The position numbers and the translations under genes are program-made. Source: Thermoplasmata archaeon (GTDB lineage Archaea > Thermoplasmatota > Thermoplasmata > Lutacidiplasmatales > UBA184). Taken from it: a DNA stretch of 15,719 nt. Location of the stretch: positions 1 through 15,719 of the forward strand of contig JAKIVW010000027.1 in assembly GCA_022750355.1 (NCBI GenBank), in the 5' to 3' direction. The notes beneath the pieces are model-generated. The model did no database searches, was not told the DNA's origin, and saw nothing but the letters and a program-made list of their open reading frames with translations. Position 1 is the first letter of the stretch. Every line of letters begins with the position of its first letter. Below, one piece after another: positions 6,243 to 13,296 of the stretch.

Positions 6243-6650
6243 ATGTCGGAGCCCGACGTGGTGCGAACGGCGTTGCGATTCGTGAACGAGATTAATCGTC
6301 ACGACGTACCGGCAATGCTTTCACTCATGTCGGACGACCATGAATTTGTGGATAGCCTAGGGCATTCCCTTCGTGGCAAGGAACGCCTCCGGGAAGGCTG
6401 GACGACGTATTTCGGCTTGTTTCCGGATTATCGGATCCTGATCGAGGACCACCTCCAAATCGGGATTATCGTGGGAATGTTCGGGTCCGCCAGCGGGACG
6501 GCAGCCGTGGGAGTAGAACTTCCTCCGAGTCGCCGGTGGAAGATTCCCGCTGCGTGGAAGGCCGTGGTGCGGGACGAACGCGTGGAAAAGTGGCAAGTCT
6601 ACGCGGACAACGAGCCCGCCTGGAAAGCCATGGACGTAAAACGAGTTTGA
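6243..6650 (+). CDS. NTF2-like / SnoaL-like protein
   Basis: A 135-residue single-domain protein with the NTF2-like pattern: helix VVRTALRFVNEINRHDVPAMLSLM, then the strand and turn DDHEFVDSLGHSLRGKERLREGWTTYFGLFPDYRI (the GK and FPDY positions are typical), followed by four strands ending in WQVYADNEP. This is a second member of the fold in the window, but it shares little sequence with the first and lacks its Thr/Pro tail. Members of the fold act as isomerases, cyclases or ligand carriers; no substrate can be named. The next gene starts at or just after its stop, so the two are probably co-transcribed. A possible TATA element ACTTATCC is at 6166-6173. Confidence 0.7.
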   Translation: MSEPDVVRTALRFVNEINRHDVPAMLSLMSDDHEFVDSLGHSLRGKERLREGWTTYFGLFPDYRILIEDHLQIGIIVGMFGSASGTAAVGVELPPSRRWKIPAAWKAVVRDERVEKWQVYADNEPAWKAMDVKRV

Positions 6651-7273
6651 CCTTCCGCTGCGCTAGGTTGACCGCTCCCCAGATTTCGGTCCGTGAAGCG
6701 AGGACCGCCGATCAGATTGAGACCGTGAAAGTCCTCTTTGCAGAGTACCGGGCTTGGCTGGTCGCTCACCGCGAAGTGACGAACTTCCCGGATTCGGTGC
6801 TGAGACGGGGCCTCGCGCTGTTTGATGCGGAGCAGTCCGGTCTGCCCGGCGACTACGTGTCCCCCAAGGGGGCTCTCTTCCTAGCGTTCGAAGGACGGAC
6901 CCCGATTGGCCTCGCCGCATTGCGGTATCACAAAGGACGGACGGCAGAATTCAAGCGCCTCTACGTGCGGCCGGCGTGCCGGAGCGCCGGAGTGGGTCGG
7001 CGCCTGACGGTCCGGGCCCTACAGCGAGCGCGGCAATTGGGATATCGTCGAGTGGTCCTCGATACGCTGCCCCGGATGGTTCGGGCGATCGCCCTGTATC
7101 GGAAACTCGGTTTTCGCCGGATTGATCCGTTTTGGGATCACCCGGTGCCGACCGCCCTATTTTTCGAGCTCGATCTGAGGGAGGGGAGACAGCGCCCACC
7201 GTCGGGACTTCGTCCCTCCCGTCCAACGCGCCCTGTGAAGAAGCAATCAAGAAAATCCACGACCGTCACCTAG
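6647..7273 (+). CDS. GNAT-family N-acetyltransferase
   Basis: A protein of about 208 residues with a complete GNAT fold. Motif A is FKRLYVRPACRSAGVGRRL, with the acetyl-CoA pyrophosphate loop R112-S-A-G-V-G117. Motif B is the RAIALYRKLGF region, with Tyr151 the usual general-acid position. The last 30 residues are a Pro/Arg/Lys-rich tail not part of the fold. I place the start at a TTG that overlaps the preceding TGA (TTGA, 6647-6650); a second TTG at 6668 is equally possible, while starts further upstream lie inside the NTF2-like gene and give random sequence. The stop codon shares a CTAG with the stop of the opposing ATPase gene. The substrate (small molecule or protein) is unknown. Confidence 0.75.
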   Translation: MTFRCARLTAPQISVREARTADQIETVKVLFAEYRAWLVAHREVTNFPDSVLRRGLALFDAEQSGLPGDYVSPKGALFLAFEGRTPIGLAALRYHKGRTAEFKRLYVRPACRSAGVGRRLTVRALQRARQLGYRRVVLDTLPRMVRAIALYRKLGFRRIDPFWDHPVPTALFFELDLREGRQRPPSGLRPSRPTRPVKKQSRKSTTVT

Positions 7274-8904
7274 GCGGGCCGCTCTTGCCTGGGTCGTCCG
7301 ATTGCCCGATCAGCCGTTGAGTAATCCCCGGGATCGTCTCCCGGCGGCTCGCGTGACCCGAGTGGGATGGCGATCCGACGTTGAATGGCAGTGCCCGGGC
7401 GGATGGATGCGAATCGGAGGTGGTATGGATTCCCGTTGTCGGATTGTGCGAGGACGAGGGGCGAGGTCAGGGGTTGTATCCCGAAGACGAACACCCGCCC
7501 GCTCTTGGTCTTCACGGAGATGCGACTCGACGCGATCTCCTGAAGGCTCCGGATGAGCGGGTCGGTCGGGGCGCCAATCATGATGAAGTGGGTGGCTGAG
7601 TCGGCCAGGCTCTTCCGAACCAAGGCCGGCAACGTCTCGGGGGAGTACGGAGGTGCCCCTTCGGGAAGCCCGGCGCGAAGACCATTGAGCCAGACGACCC
7701 CGAGGTTCGGCAACCCGGACGCCCGTCCCTCTTTCAGAAACTTGTACGCGTCGGGCATTCGCGTGGCCATGGGGGGTGCGTCGGCAAGCGGCCCGGAGAC
7801 CATGACCTTCTTCAAGATTTCGAAATTCGGATCGGAGGCTAGGAGGCCCGAGGGGGCGAAGATCCGCACGCCGCTCACGAACTGTTCGGGAGTGACGATC
7901 GTCCGGAACGTCTCCCAGACGTCGGAGGCGGAAACACTCGGCGGGAGGATCAGGAGGATTCGTCCGCCCAGGATCATCACCTGGCTCTGGAGCGGTGAGA
8001 CGAGCAATCGGACGGCTTCCACCGGTACTTCGGAATCGACTTCGAGGAGCGTACTCCTCCCGAATTGGAGACGACCGAAGTGGGTTGCGTAGTCCGCCGA
8101 GCCCGGCCAAATCCATCCCGGGCGGGAATCCGGCTCCGGGAGAGGCGCCAGGAGGCGAGTCCGGAATTCTGGCGCCATCGGCGCGATGCAGAGGTACCGC
8201 CCGCCTTCGAGCGTGTAGGGGTACCACGGGTGGTTGATTCGGACTCCCCGCATCTTTTTCAGCTGAGTCCACCGCTCCATCCGATCTTCGTTGCCGGTGA
8301 CCACACACGCGACAACTCCGTCGACGAGGTAGTCGAGCTGGGTCGACTCGCTCCGTTCCACGACGAGAACCAGGTGGACTTTCCCCCTTCCCAGGAGGCC
8401 CAACATGAGCCGTTCGATCTCCTCTCGGTCGGGGGTCGGTACTTCACCTCTCCTCGGAGAACCGACGTAACGCTCGACCAAGGCATCCCACGAGTCGATC
8501 ACCACCATTCCTGGATTCTCCGGCCCGATTCGAGAGAAGGCCTCGATCAGCGAATCCGGCAACCAAAGCTGTTCCATTTCCGGATCTCCCTCCGGCGCTT
8601 CGACGAGGCTGCTGGCCCCACTGAGGGTGCGTGCGCGCGACCCGATCCGAGCATCTCCGGCCAACGACTCGATGATCTCGACCGGAGGGTCCGCTCCCGA
8701 ACGGAGCCAAGGGTAATCCTTCTCAATCTCGGGGGTCGTTACGCGGCTGGTGATTAGAATCCGCTTTCCGCGGAACGCGCCTAGGAGCGTTAGCCCGAGA
8801 GTGGACTTGCCCGCGCCCGGTTCGCCCCGGATCAACAGGGAGCGAGGGGGTTCTCGAAGGCTGAATTCAATCAGTTCAGGAGGAAGTCGAAGGAGCGAAC
8901 TCAC
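7270..8904 (-). CDS. GvpD/KaiC-like RecA-superfamily ATPase
   Basis: A 544-residue protein. Residues 1-245 form a RecA/KaiC-type ATPase domain with Walker A GEPGAGKST (27-35), Walker B MVVIDSWD (133-140), and the KaiC-like tract DYLVDGVV...KKMRGVRI...YPYTL near 191-231. The remaining 300 residues are a separate alpha/beta region without a second P-loop. The length and layout resemble haloarchaeal GvpD, a P-loop regulator that represses gas-vesicle genes through GvpE, but no gas-vesicle gene is present here. A regulatory role by analogy is inference. The start is GTG with GGAGG six bases upstream, and a TATA element lies about 48 bases before it. An ATP-dependent signalling or transport-related role remains possible. 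Confidence 0.75.
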   Translation of the reverse strand: MSSLLRLPPELIEFSLREPPRSLLIRGEPGAGKSTLGLTLLGAFRGKRILITSRVTTPEIEKDYPWLRSGADPPVEIIESLAGDARIGSRARTLSGASSLVEAPEGDPEMEQLWLPDSLIEAFSRIGPENPGMVVIDSWDALVERYVGSPRRGEVPTPDREEIERLMLGLLGRGKVHLVLVVERSESTQLDYLVDGVVACVVTGNEDRMERWTQLKKMRGVRINHPWYPYTLEGGRYLCIAPMAPEFRTRLLAPLPEPDSRPGWIWPGSADYATHFGRLQFGRSTLLEVDSEVPVEAVRLLVSPLQSQVMILGGRILLILPPSVSASDVWETFRTIVTPEQFVSGVRIFAPSGLLASDPNFEILKKVMVSGPLADAPPMATRMPDAYKFLKEGRASGLPNLGVVWLNGLRAGLPEGAPPYSPETLPALVRKSLADSATHFIMIGAPTDPLIRSLQEIASSRISVKTKSGRVFVFGIQPLTSPLVLAQSDNGNPYHLRFASIRPGTAIQRRIAIPLGSREPPGDDPGDYSTADRAIGRPRQERPA

Positions 8905-8910
8905 CGTGCG

Positions 8911-8957
8911 CCTCCTACATGGCCGCCAATCACTTGATTCGGGAAAGTACTATATCA
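8911..8957 (-). promoter_or_regulatory. Promoter and ribosome site of the GvpD/KaiC-like gene
   Basis: On the minus strand, TTGATATAGT (about 8949-8957) is a TATA element that predicts a transcript start near 8928 and a 5' leader of about 24 bases. GGAGG (8915 to 8911) sits six bases before the GTG. This is the strongest Shine-Dalgarno sequence in the window. Confidence 0.55.
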
Positions 8958-9061
8958 ACGAACGTTTGGGGAGCCCGGCCCCTCCTCTCCGGTGGGCCAC
9001 CCTAAAGTTCACGGATTCGGGGAAGGGGAGTTTAAGCGGGCGCCGCCCCGCCCCCCTTTCA

Positions 9062-9075
9062 GGGCTCTCGAGCCC
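9062..9075. terminator. Short hairpin after tbp
   Basis: GGGCT and AGCCC enclose CTCG, eight bases beyond the tbp stop on the minus strand. Read in the direction of tbp, it is followed by a purine-rich stretch with no T run. It may stabilise the 3' end of the tbp message; termination is a weak call. Confidence 0.3.
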
Positions 9076-9083
9076 GGGCAGCC

Positions 9084-9773
9084 TTAGACCGAAGGGTTCG
9101 AGGGTCGAGTCGACGGCGGTGAGCGGGAGGGAAAGTCATTCTTCGGCGCCGCCGCGACGGGCTTGACCCCACGGGGCTTGTTGGACGGTCGACTATCCGT
9201 GGGAGCGGGTCGGTCTCGTACCCCATCCAGCAGGCCGGCGCCCAAGAGCTCTCGCCGAGTCTTCTGCACGGCGAGTTGGATGTCCGAGGGTCGCCGCGCG
9301 CCGGTACAGACCATCTTGCCGCTCCCGAACAGCAGGAGTACGACCTTGGGTTCGTCCAAGCGGTACACCAGCCCAGGGAACTGTTCCGGCTCGTACTCCA
9401 CCCGGTCAAGACCGAGAGTGACGGCGATCGAGTTCAAGTTGATCTCGCACCCCAGGTCGGAGGTCGCGACGATGTTCTGCACCTCGATCTTCGGGTGCAT
9501 GTTGATCTTTTCGCCGGCCTTCTTGATCTGGGCCGAGACGATGTGGATGGACTCCTCCACCTCGTGCATGCTCTTTCCGCCCGTGCAGACGACCTTACCG
9601 GAGCGGAACAGGAGAATAGCCGTCTTGGGCTGCTTGAGGCGATAAATGAGGCCGGGGAATTGTTCGGGTTCGTACTCGGCCCCGTCCAGCGTCAGGGCGA
9701 TCGACTGTAGGTCGAGCACGTCGCTCAGGGACGTCGAAGCCACGACATTCTCGATTCGGATGCGCGCGTCCAT
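9084..9773 (-). CDS. tbp: TATA-box binding protein (TBP)
   Basis: The general transcription factor that binds the promoter TATA box and recruits TFB and RNA polymerase. The two direct repeats of the saddle fold are clear: residues about 4-91 and 95-182, each with EYEPEQFPGL(I/V)YRL and a following LLF-SGK-VCTG block. The core ends near residue 184, as in other archaeal TBPs of about 180 residues. Here it is followed by about 45 residues rich in Pro, Arg, Lys and Ser, not the short acidic tail seen in many archaea. The second repeat is slightly diverged after CTGA. ATG starts immediately after a strong TATA region, so the message is probably leaderless. The gene lies upstream of, and in the same direction as, the GvpD-like ATPase gene, which has its own promoter. 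Confidence 0.97.
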   Translation of the reverse strand: MDARIRIENVVASTSLSDVLDLQSIALTLDGAEYEPEQFPGLIYRLKQPKTAILLFRSGKVVCTGGKSMHEVEESIHIVSAQIKKAGEKINMHPKIEVQNIVATSDLGCEINLNSIAVTLGLDRVEYEPEQFPGLVYRLDEPKVVLLLFGSGKMVCTGARRPSDIQLAVQKTRRELLGAGLLDGVRDRPAPTDSRPSNKPRGVKPVAAAPKNDFPSRSPPSTRPSNPSV

Positions 9774-9780
9774 CGTATAA

Positions 9781-9806
9781 ATAGTATATAAGCAGATATT
9801 TAAAGA
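9781..9806 (-). promoter_or_regulatory. tbp promoter with three TATA-like elements
   Basis: Read on the minus strand, the sequence before the ATG runs TTTAAATATC, then TTATATA, then ATTTATA. The first is centred about 27 bases before the ATG, the normal distance for a leaderless start at the ATG. The other two lie between that element and the start codon, where bound TBP would block initiation; self-repression by TBP is a possible consequence (inference). Confidence 0.6.
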
Positions 9807-9946
9807 AAGCGCCCCGCCCCCGAGGGGTCGCCTTTGTGGGTGCTATCGGGTTTGCACCTTCGGCCCCCCCCGGTCCAGGTCGAAACCGAGCGGAAGCCCC
9901 GCCGCACCTCTATCGGGGGTTTCACGGGCCGACCGCCCCCGGTCCC

Positions 9947-10369
9947 CTACGTGGATACGAGGAGGTGGGCGAGGCCGGTGTTGGCCAATTGAATCGCTTC
10001 GCGAGAATCTGGGGAGACCCAAGTTTGCCAAGCGATCGGCCCGCCTGGCAACCCGGCGTCCGAGATCGAGAAGGGGAACCGCATCCCGTTCAATTCTGAG
10101 GCGTTCCCGCAGAATTGTCCGCCGCCCGTGCTTACCGGACCACACCAACCGCTGAAGGCGAAAGAGACCTCGTTGAAGCTGAAGTTGATCGGACTCGGGC
10201 CATACACGCTCAGCGACTCAAAGGAATAAAGTCGGAACCCGATGAGGGTGTAGCCGGTCTCTTCCTGAGCGATCGGGACTGTGAGGAGCACCAGGGTCAC
10301 AACCGCGATGATAGTCACCGCGGACGTCACGAGGACGACGAATACTCGTTTTCGTCGACTCCACTTCAC
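9947..10369 (-). CDS. Small membrane-anchored extracytoplasmic protein, unknown
   Basis: A 140-residue protein with a basic start (KWSRRKR), one membrane segment (VFVVLVTSAVTIIAVVTLVLLTV, about residues 8-30), and about 110 residues outside the membrane that are rich in Ser, Gly and aromatic residues. Two cysteines (in GWCGP and QFCGN) could form a disulfide. FNEVSFAFSG and the NFS and NAS sequons fit a small beta domain. I do not recognise a family. The GTG start directly precedes the KWSRRKR stretch; no TATA box stands at the usual distance, so it may be transcribed from the acetyltransferase gene 83 bases upstream. Confidence 0.55.
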   Translation of the reverse strand: MKWSRRKRVFVVLVTSAVTIIAVVTLVLLTVPIAQEETGYTLIGFRLYSFESLSVYGPSPINFSFNEVSFAFSGWCGPVSTGGGQFCGNASELNGMRFPFSISDAGLPGGPIAWQTWVSPDSREAIQLANTGLAHLLVST

Positions 10370-10452
10370 GACGGGGCCATACCGTCTCTCGCCAAGAACC
10401 TACTGAGGACGAGACGATTTCCTCGAACCATTCCTCCGAGACCGCGTCCGGG

Positions 10453-11124
10453 CTACGGAGATTTCGGGTTTGGTCGAATCGGAAGTTCGTAGTGAAGATA
10501 CTCGCGATCGGGGATCCAACCCGAATCTTCGTAGAGGGTTTGGGCCGGATTGTCGACTGCCGTTGAGAGCTCGAGGTAGTGGGCGCCCTGCTCGAGACCG
10601 TAGGCGCGGGCCGCGGCGAGCAGCAGCGCCCCGACACCCTTCCGTCGAGCGCCCGCGTCCACAAAGAGGTCGTTCAACACGTAGATCGGACCGAGCGTCA
10701 CTGACGTGAACGAGGGATAAAGCTGGGTGAACCCCACGGCCCTTCCGGCCTCCTCGGCGACGAAAACCACCGACTCCCGGCCGGCGAGTCGTTCCTCGAG
10801 GAATTGGCGGGCTGCCGAGCGGTCCGACTGCTGACCGTAGAACACACGGTATCCGTCAAACAAGGCGGCCAGCGAATCGAGATCTCGGTCGGCCGCCCTT
10901 CTCACCGCAATGTGGGGATCCAGGGATGGGCGTTCTTTCGTCCGACTGGGGTCTTTCGAGGCCCGACGGGGGCGGCGAACGAGTTCCCCGGCACAATTGG
11001 GGCAAACGAACGCGAGGTGACGTACGCAGGTGGGGCAGAACGTACAATCGTAAGAACACACGTACGCGGAGCGGTCGGCCGGAAGGGGGGAGTGGCATCG
11101 TTCGCACTCGATTCGGAGTTCCAT
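10453..11124 (-). CDS. DUF1272-type zinc domain fused to GNAT acetyltransferase
   Basis: A 223-residue fusion. Residues 1-52 match the DUF1272 zinc-binding pattern (MELRIECERCHSPLP, AYVCSYDCTFCPTC, CPNCAGELVRRPRR), with eight cysteines at 7, 10, 23, 27, 30, 33, 41 and 44, enough for two zinc sites. A charged linker (53-70) leads to a GNAT domain (72-215) with motif A NDLFVDAGARRKGVG (151-165) and motif B QTLYEDSGW (196-204, Tyr198). DUF1272 usually occurs as a small free-standing protein, so the zinc module here may guide the acetyltransferase to its target. The start is the ATG at 11124, because upstream codons give no family sequence and a GTTAATG TATA-like element lies about 30 bases upstream. 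Confidence 0.8.
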   Translation of the reverse strand: MELRIECERCHSPLPADRSAYVCSYDCTFCPTCVRHLAFVCPNCAGELVRRPRRASKDPSRTKERPSLDPHIAVRRAADRDLDSLAALFDGYRVFYGQQSDRSAARQFLEERLAGRESVVFVAEEAGRAVGFTQLYPSFTSVTLGPIYVLNDLFVDAGARRKGVGALLLAAARAYGLEQGAHYLELSTAVDNPAQTLYEDSGWIPDREYLHYELPIRPNPKSP

Positions 11125-11233
11125 GGTCGTCCCAACTCTCTTGCTGACATTAACGATTCGAGCGGGCTGGCCACCCACTCCACACCCCTCCGGGGGATGA
11201 TTCCACGCAGAGGCCGCCCCGCGGACGCCCGCA

Positions 11234-12319
11234 CTAGTTTCGGGGATTTTCAAAACCGGTCCGGGCGAGCGCCGCACCTGCTACCATCGCCTCGAGCTTG
11301 GCGTAGGCGACATCGAGGCTCCGAGTGCGGAGGCCACAGTCTGGATTCACCCAGATCTTGGACGGATCGCCCAAGTATTTGGCCGCCCGTCGGACTCGCT
11401 CGGCCACCAATTCAGGAGTTTCCAGCGTGTCCCGATGTACGTCGAGGACCCCGAGACCGACCGAGCGAGTGTCCGAGTATTCCCTGAGGAGTTTCAGGAC
11501 TTCGTACCCATCGTGACCGTCGGCATCCCGATTGGCAAACTCCCACGCCCACTGCCGGCACGCCTTGGCCTCCAGGAGGGCCGGAAGGAGATCCTGGTAC
11601 CGGGAGTAACAAATGTGCATCGAGAATTCCGCATCCAATCCTTGGGTCGCCTCGTTGAACCCCTCAACGACGAGGGGGGCCTCGTCGGGGTGGGTGCCCG
11701 CGGCGGGTTCATCGATTTGGATCACTCGGCAACCGTGTTCGATGAGACGCTGCAGGGTGGGGCGGAGCACTCGGCGGGCAAGATCGACCACGAACTCCTG
11801 TTGCGCCGCTCGTCGCTGAGGCCGGCCCTTCCAGCCCGGCTGTCGGGCGAGGTAGTATTCGTCGTAGCTCCAGTCGGCAAGGGTGTAGGGTCCCGTGATC
11901 GGGAGCTTGATGGCCGCCCGGGCATGCTTCTGGACGAAATCGAATTCCTCGAGATGGTAGGGCGCAGTCAAGTCGACCCGATTCACGACCGTTCCCTTTC
12001 GGTAGTACTTGGAGTCCCACGATCGGACGTGGCCCTGGAATTGGAAGCCGGTCATCTGGCGGACCGCGTACTCGTACATCTCCACCCGACGGGCCTCTCC
12101 GTCATAGACTCGGTCGAGGCCGGCGGCCTCCAGGTACGCGATCGCGAAGGCCGCCCGGAGGTTTTGAAGCGTGCCGACGTCGGGGTGGAGGAGGACCTCA
12201 TCTGGAATGTGGGAGAGTCGCGAGAGGAAGTGGACGCGGGCTTCCCATTCTCGAAGCGCTTCCAGCGAGGGCTTCTGGAGGCTGCCAATTTCTTGCGTGG
12301 GGAAGAGATGAGTGTTCAT
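11234..12319 (-). CDS. metE: Cobalamin-independent methionine synthase, catalytic barrel
   Basis: A 361-residue MetE C-terminal-type TIM barrel that transfers a methyl group to homocysteine to make methionine. All four zinc ligands of the family are visible: H235 and C237 (MHICYS), E260 (WAWEFANRD) and C328 (NPDCGLRTR). QIDEPA (201-206), ITGPYTL (141-147) and LDVHRDTLE (292-300) are further signature stretches. It lacks the N-terminal barrel found in full-length bacterial MetE; that part is supplied by the upstream gene. The start ATG overlaps the upstream stop as ATGA (12319-12316), which marks translational coupling. A start 36 codons earlier would lie within the upstream gene and adds unrelated sequence. 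The methyl donor (a folate or other pterin, or a corrinoid protein) cannot be read from sequence. Confidence 0.88.
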   Translation of the reverse strand: MNTHLFPTQEIGSLQKPSLEALREWEARVHFLSRLSHIPDEVLLHPDVGTLQNLRAAFAIAYLEAAGLDRVYDGEARRVEMYEYAVRQMTGFQFQGHVRSWDSKYYRKGTVVNRVDLTAPYHLEEFDFVQKHARAAIKLPITGPYTLADWSYDEYYLARQPGWKGRPQRRAAQQEFVVDLARRVLRPTLQRLIEHGCRVIQIDEPAAGTHPDEAPLVVEGFNEATQGLDAEFSMHICYSRYQDLLPALLEAKACRQWAWEFANRDADGHDGYEVLKLLREYSDTRSVGLGVLDVHRDTLETPELVAERVRRAAKYLGDPSKIWVNPDCGLRTRSLDVAYAKLEAMVAGAALARTGFENPRN

Positions 12320-13296
12320 CCGACACCCTCCCGAAGGAGCGTATGGCGCACATCGGAGAGGCGCAAAAGCTTCTGCTCCGCCGGTCGCGCCGGGAGTAGG
12401 TCGAGGGGCGCTCCGGGTCCGAGCCATACGCTCGCCGACGGGCGGCGTCGCAACGCCTCGCGGACCACGCCGACGGTGTCGTCCAGCGACTCTGCAAGGG
12501 TCGTGCGGGGATCGATGATCCCGAGGCCGAGACCGAGTCGCTCGGGGCCGGGCCGAAGGGTTTCGGGCTCGGTGTCGGTGAGGTCGATGCCCACGACCGA
12601 GACCGGGAGCCGGTCCAAGAGAGGGAGGGCCGGGCCCGCCCCCGCGCCGAACGTCCAGACGATGGTGGTCGCTGCGGGGACGGCGTTCGAAATCGAACGG
12701 TACGCTTGGACGACCGACTCGTCCGCGGGTGGTTCGGGAGGGTCGGTGACCAACATTGGATCGCTGAACTGGAACACGTGGAAACCGCTTCCGTGAAGTT
12801 CGCGCACTTCTTCGCCCAGGAGCCGGCCCAGCGTCAAGGCAGTCTGAAGCTCCGAGTCACCGGAGCGGTTCTCCAGGATTTTTGCGAAGGTGTACGGGCC
12901 CGGAAGAAGGACCCGAGCCACGGCCGCCCGAGACGTCAAAGGCGGAGGCAGTCGGGCGGCGAAGGCGCCCGCGGCCCGGTGCGGGGTCGAGGATAGGATC
13001 GGTTGCCGGAAAAAAGTGTTCGTCTCCAACCAGCGGGTCAGCGGCCCGACGGTAAACCCACCCCACGTCTCCGCGATGGGACGGAACAGGTCGTTCCATC
13101 GAAAATAACCAGCCGTCACGTTCGTGAAGAGACGCTCCTCCAGCGCCAGAAGTTCCGTCTCGGCCTCCACGAATGTTTTCTCCGCGAGCTCCGGCGTCGT
13201 CCGACCGCGGTCCAAGTCGCGGGTCGCCGCGATCAGTCGCTCCGGCCGGGGAAAGGGGGACGTGAGCCCGGCGAAGATAGGGGGACTGGTTGTCAT
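12316..13296 (-). CDS. MetE N-terminal-like barrel protein (no zinc site)
   Basis: A 326-residue MetE-family TIM barrel. Family marks are RWNDLFRPIAE and GPLTRWLETNTFFRQPIL (about 66-101), LPGPYTFAK (131-139), FQFSDPML (175-182, in place of QIDEPAL) and IVWTFG followed by VVGIDLTD (212-241). The HxC zinc pair is absent (the matching place reads VWTFGAG), as in the N-terminal barrel of bacterial MetE. It is therefore most likely the non-catalytic half of a two-subunit methionine synthase, helping to bind the methyl donor or stabilise the active barrel. It is joined by ATGA overlaps to the reductase-like gene before it and the catalytic barrel after it, in the same order as the halves of fused MetE. 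Confidence 0.8.
   Translation of the reverse strand: MTTSPPIFAGLTSPFPRPERLIAATRDLDRGRTTPELAEKTFVEAETELLALEERLFTNVTAGYFRWNDLFRPIAETWGGFTVGPLTRWLETNTFFRQPILSSTPHRAAGAFAARLPPPLTSRAAVARVLLPGPYTFAKILENRSGDSELQTALTLGRLLGEEVRELHGSGFHVFQFSDPMLVTDPPEPPADESVVQAYRSISNAVPAATTIVWTFGAGAGPALPLLDRLPVSVVGIDLTDTEPETLRPGPERLGLGLGIIDPRTTLAESLDDTVGVVREALRRRPSASVWLGPGAPLDLLPARPAEQKLLRLSDVRHTLLREGVG

Noticed and set aside
7310..8308. 332-codon minus-strand frame inside the GvpD/KaiC-like gene
   Set aside because: Same strand, other frame; the translation is an Arg/Pro-rich shadow, while the main frame carries Walker A and B motifs.
8065..8757. 230-codon plus-strand frame opposite the GvpD/KaiC-like gene
   Set aside because: Antisense shadow with no motif, promoter or ribosome site of its own.
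10804..11487. 227-codon plus-strand frame across the DUF1272-GNAT gene and the metE 3' end
   Set aside because: It spans the ends of two real opposite-strand genes and their gap, and shows random-looking composition.
11435..12796. 453-codon open frame on the plus strand opposite the methionine synthase genes
   Set aside because: It lies antisense to two well-supported MetE-family genes. Its translation has no recognisable motif and changes character along its length. Long antisense frames are common in GC-rich DNA.
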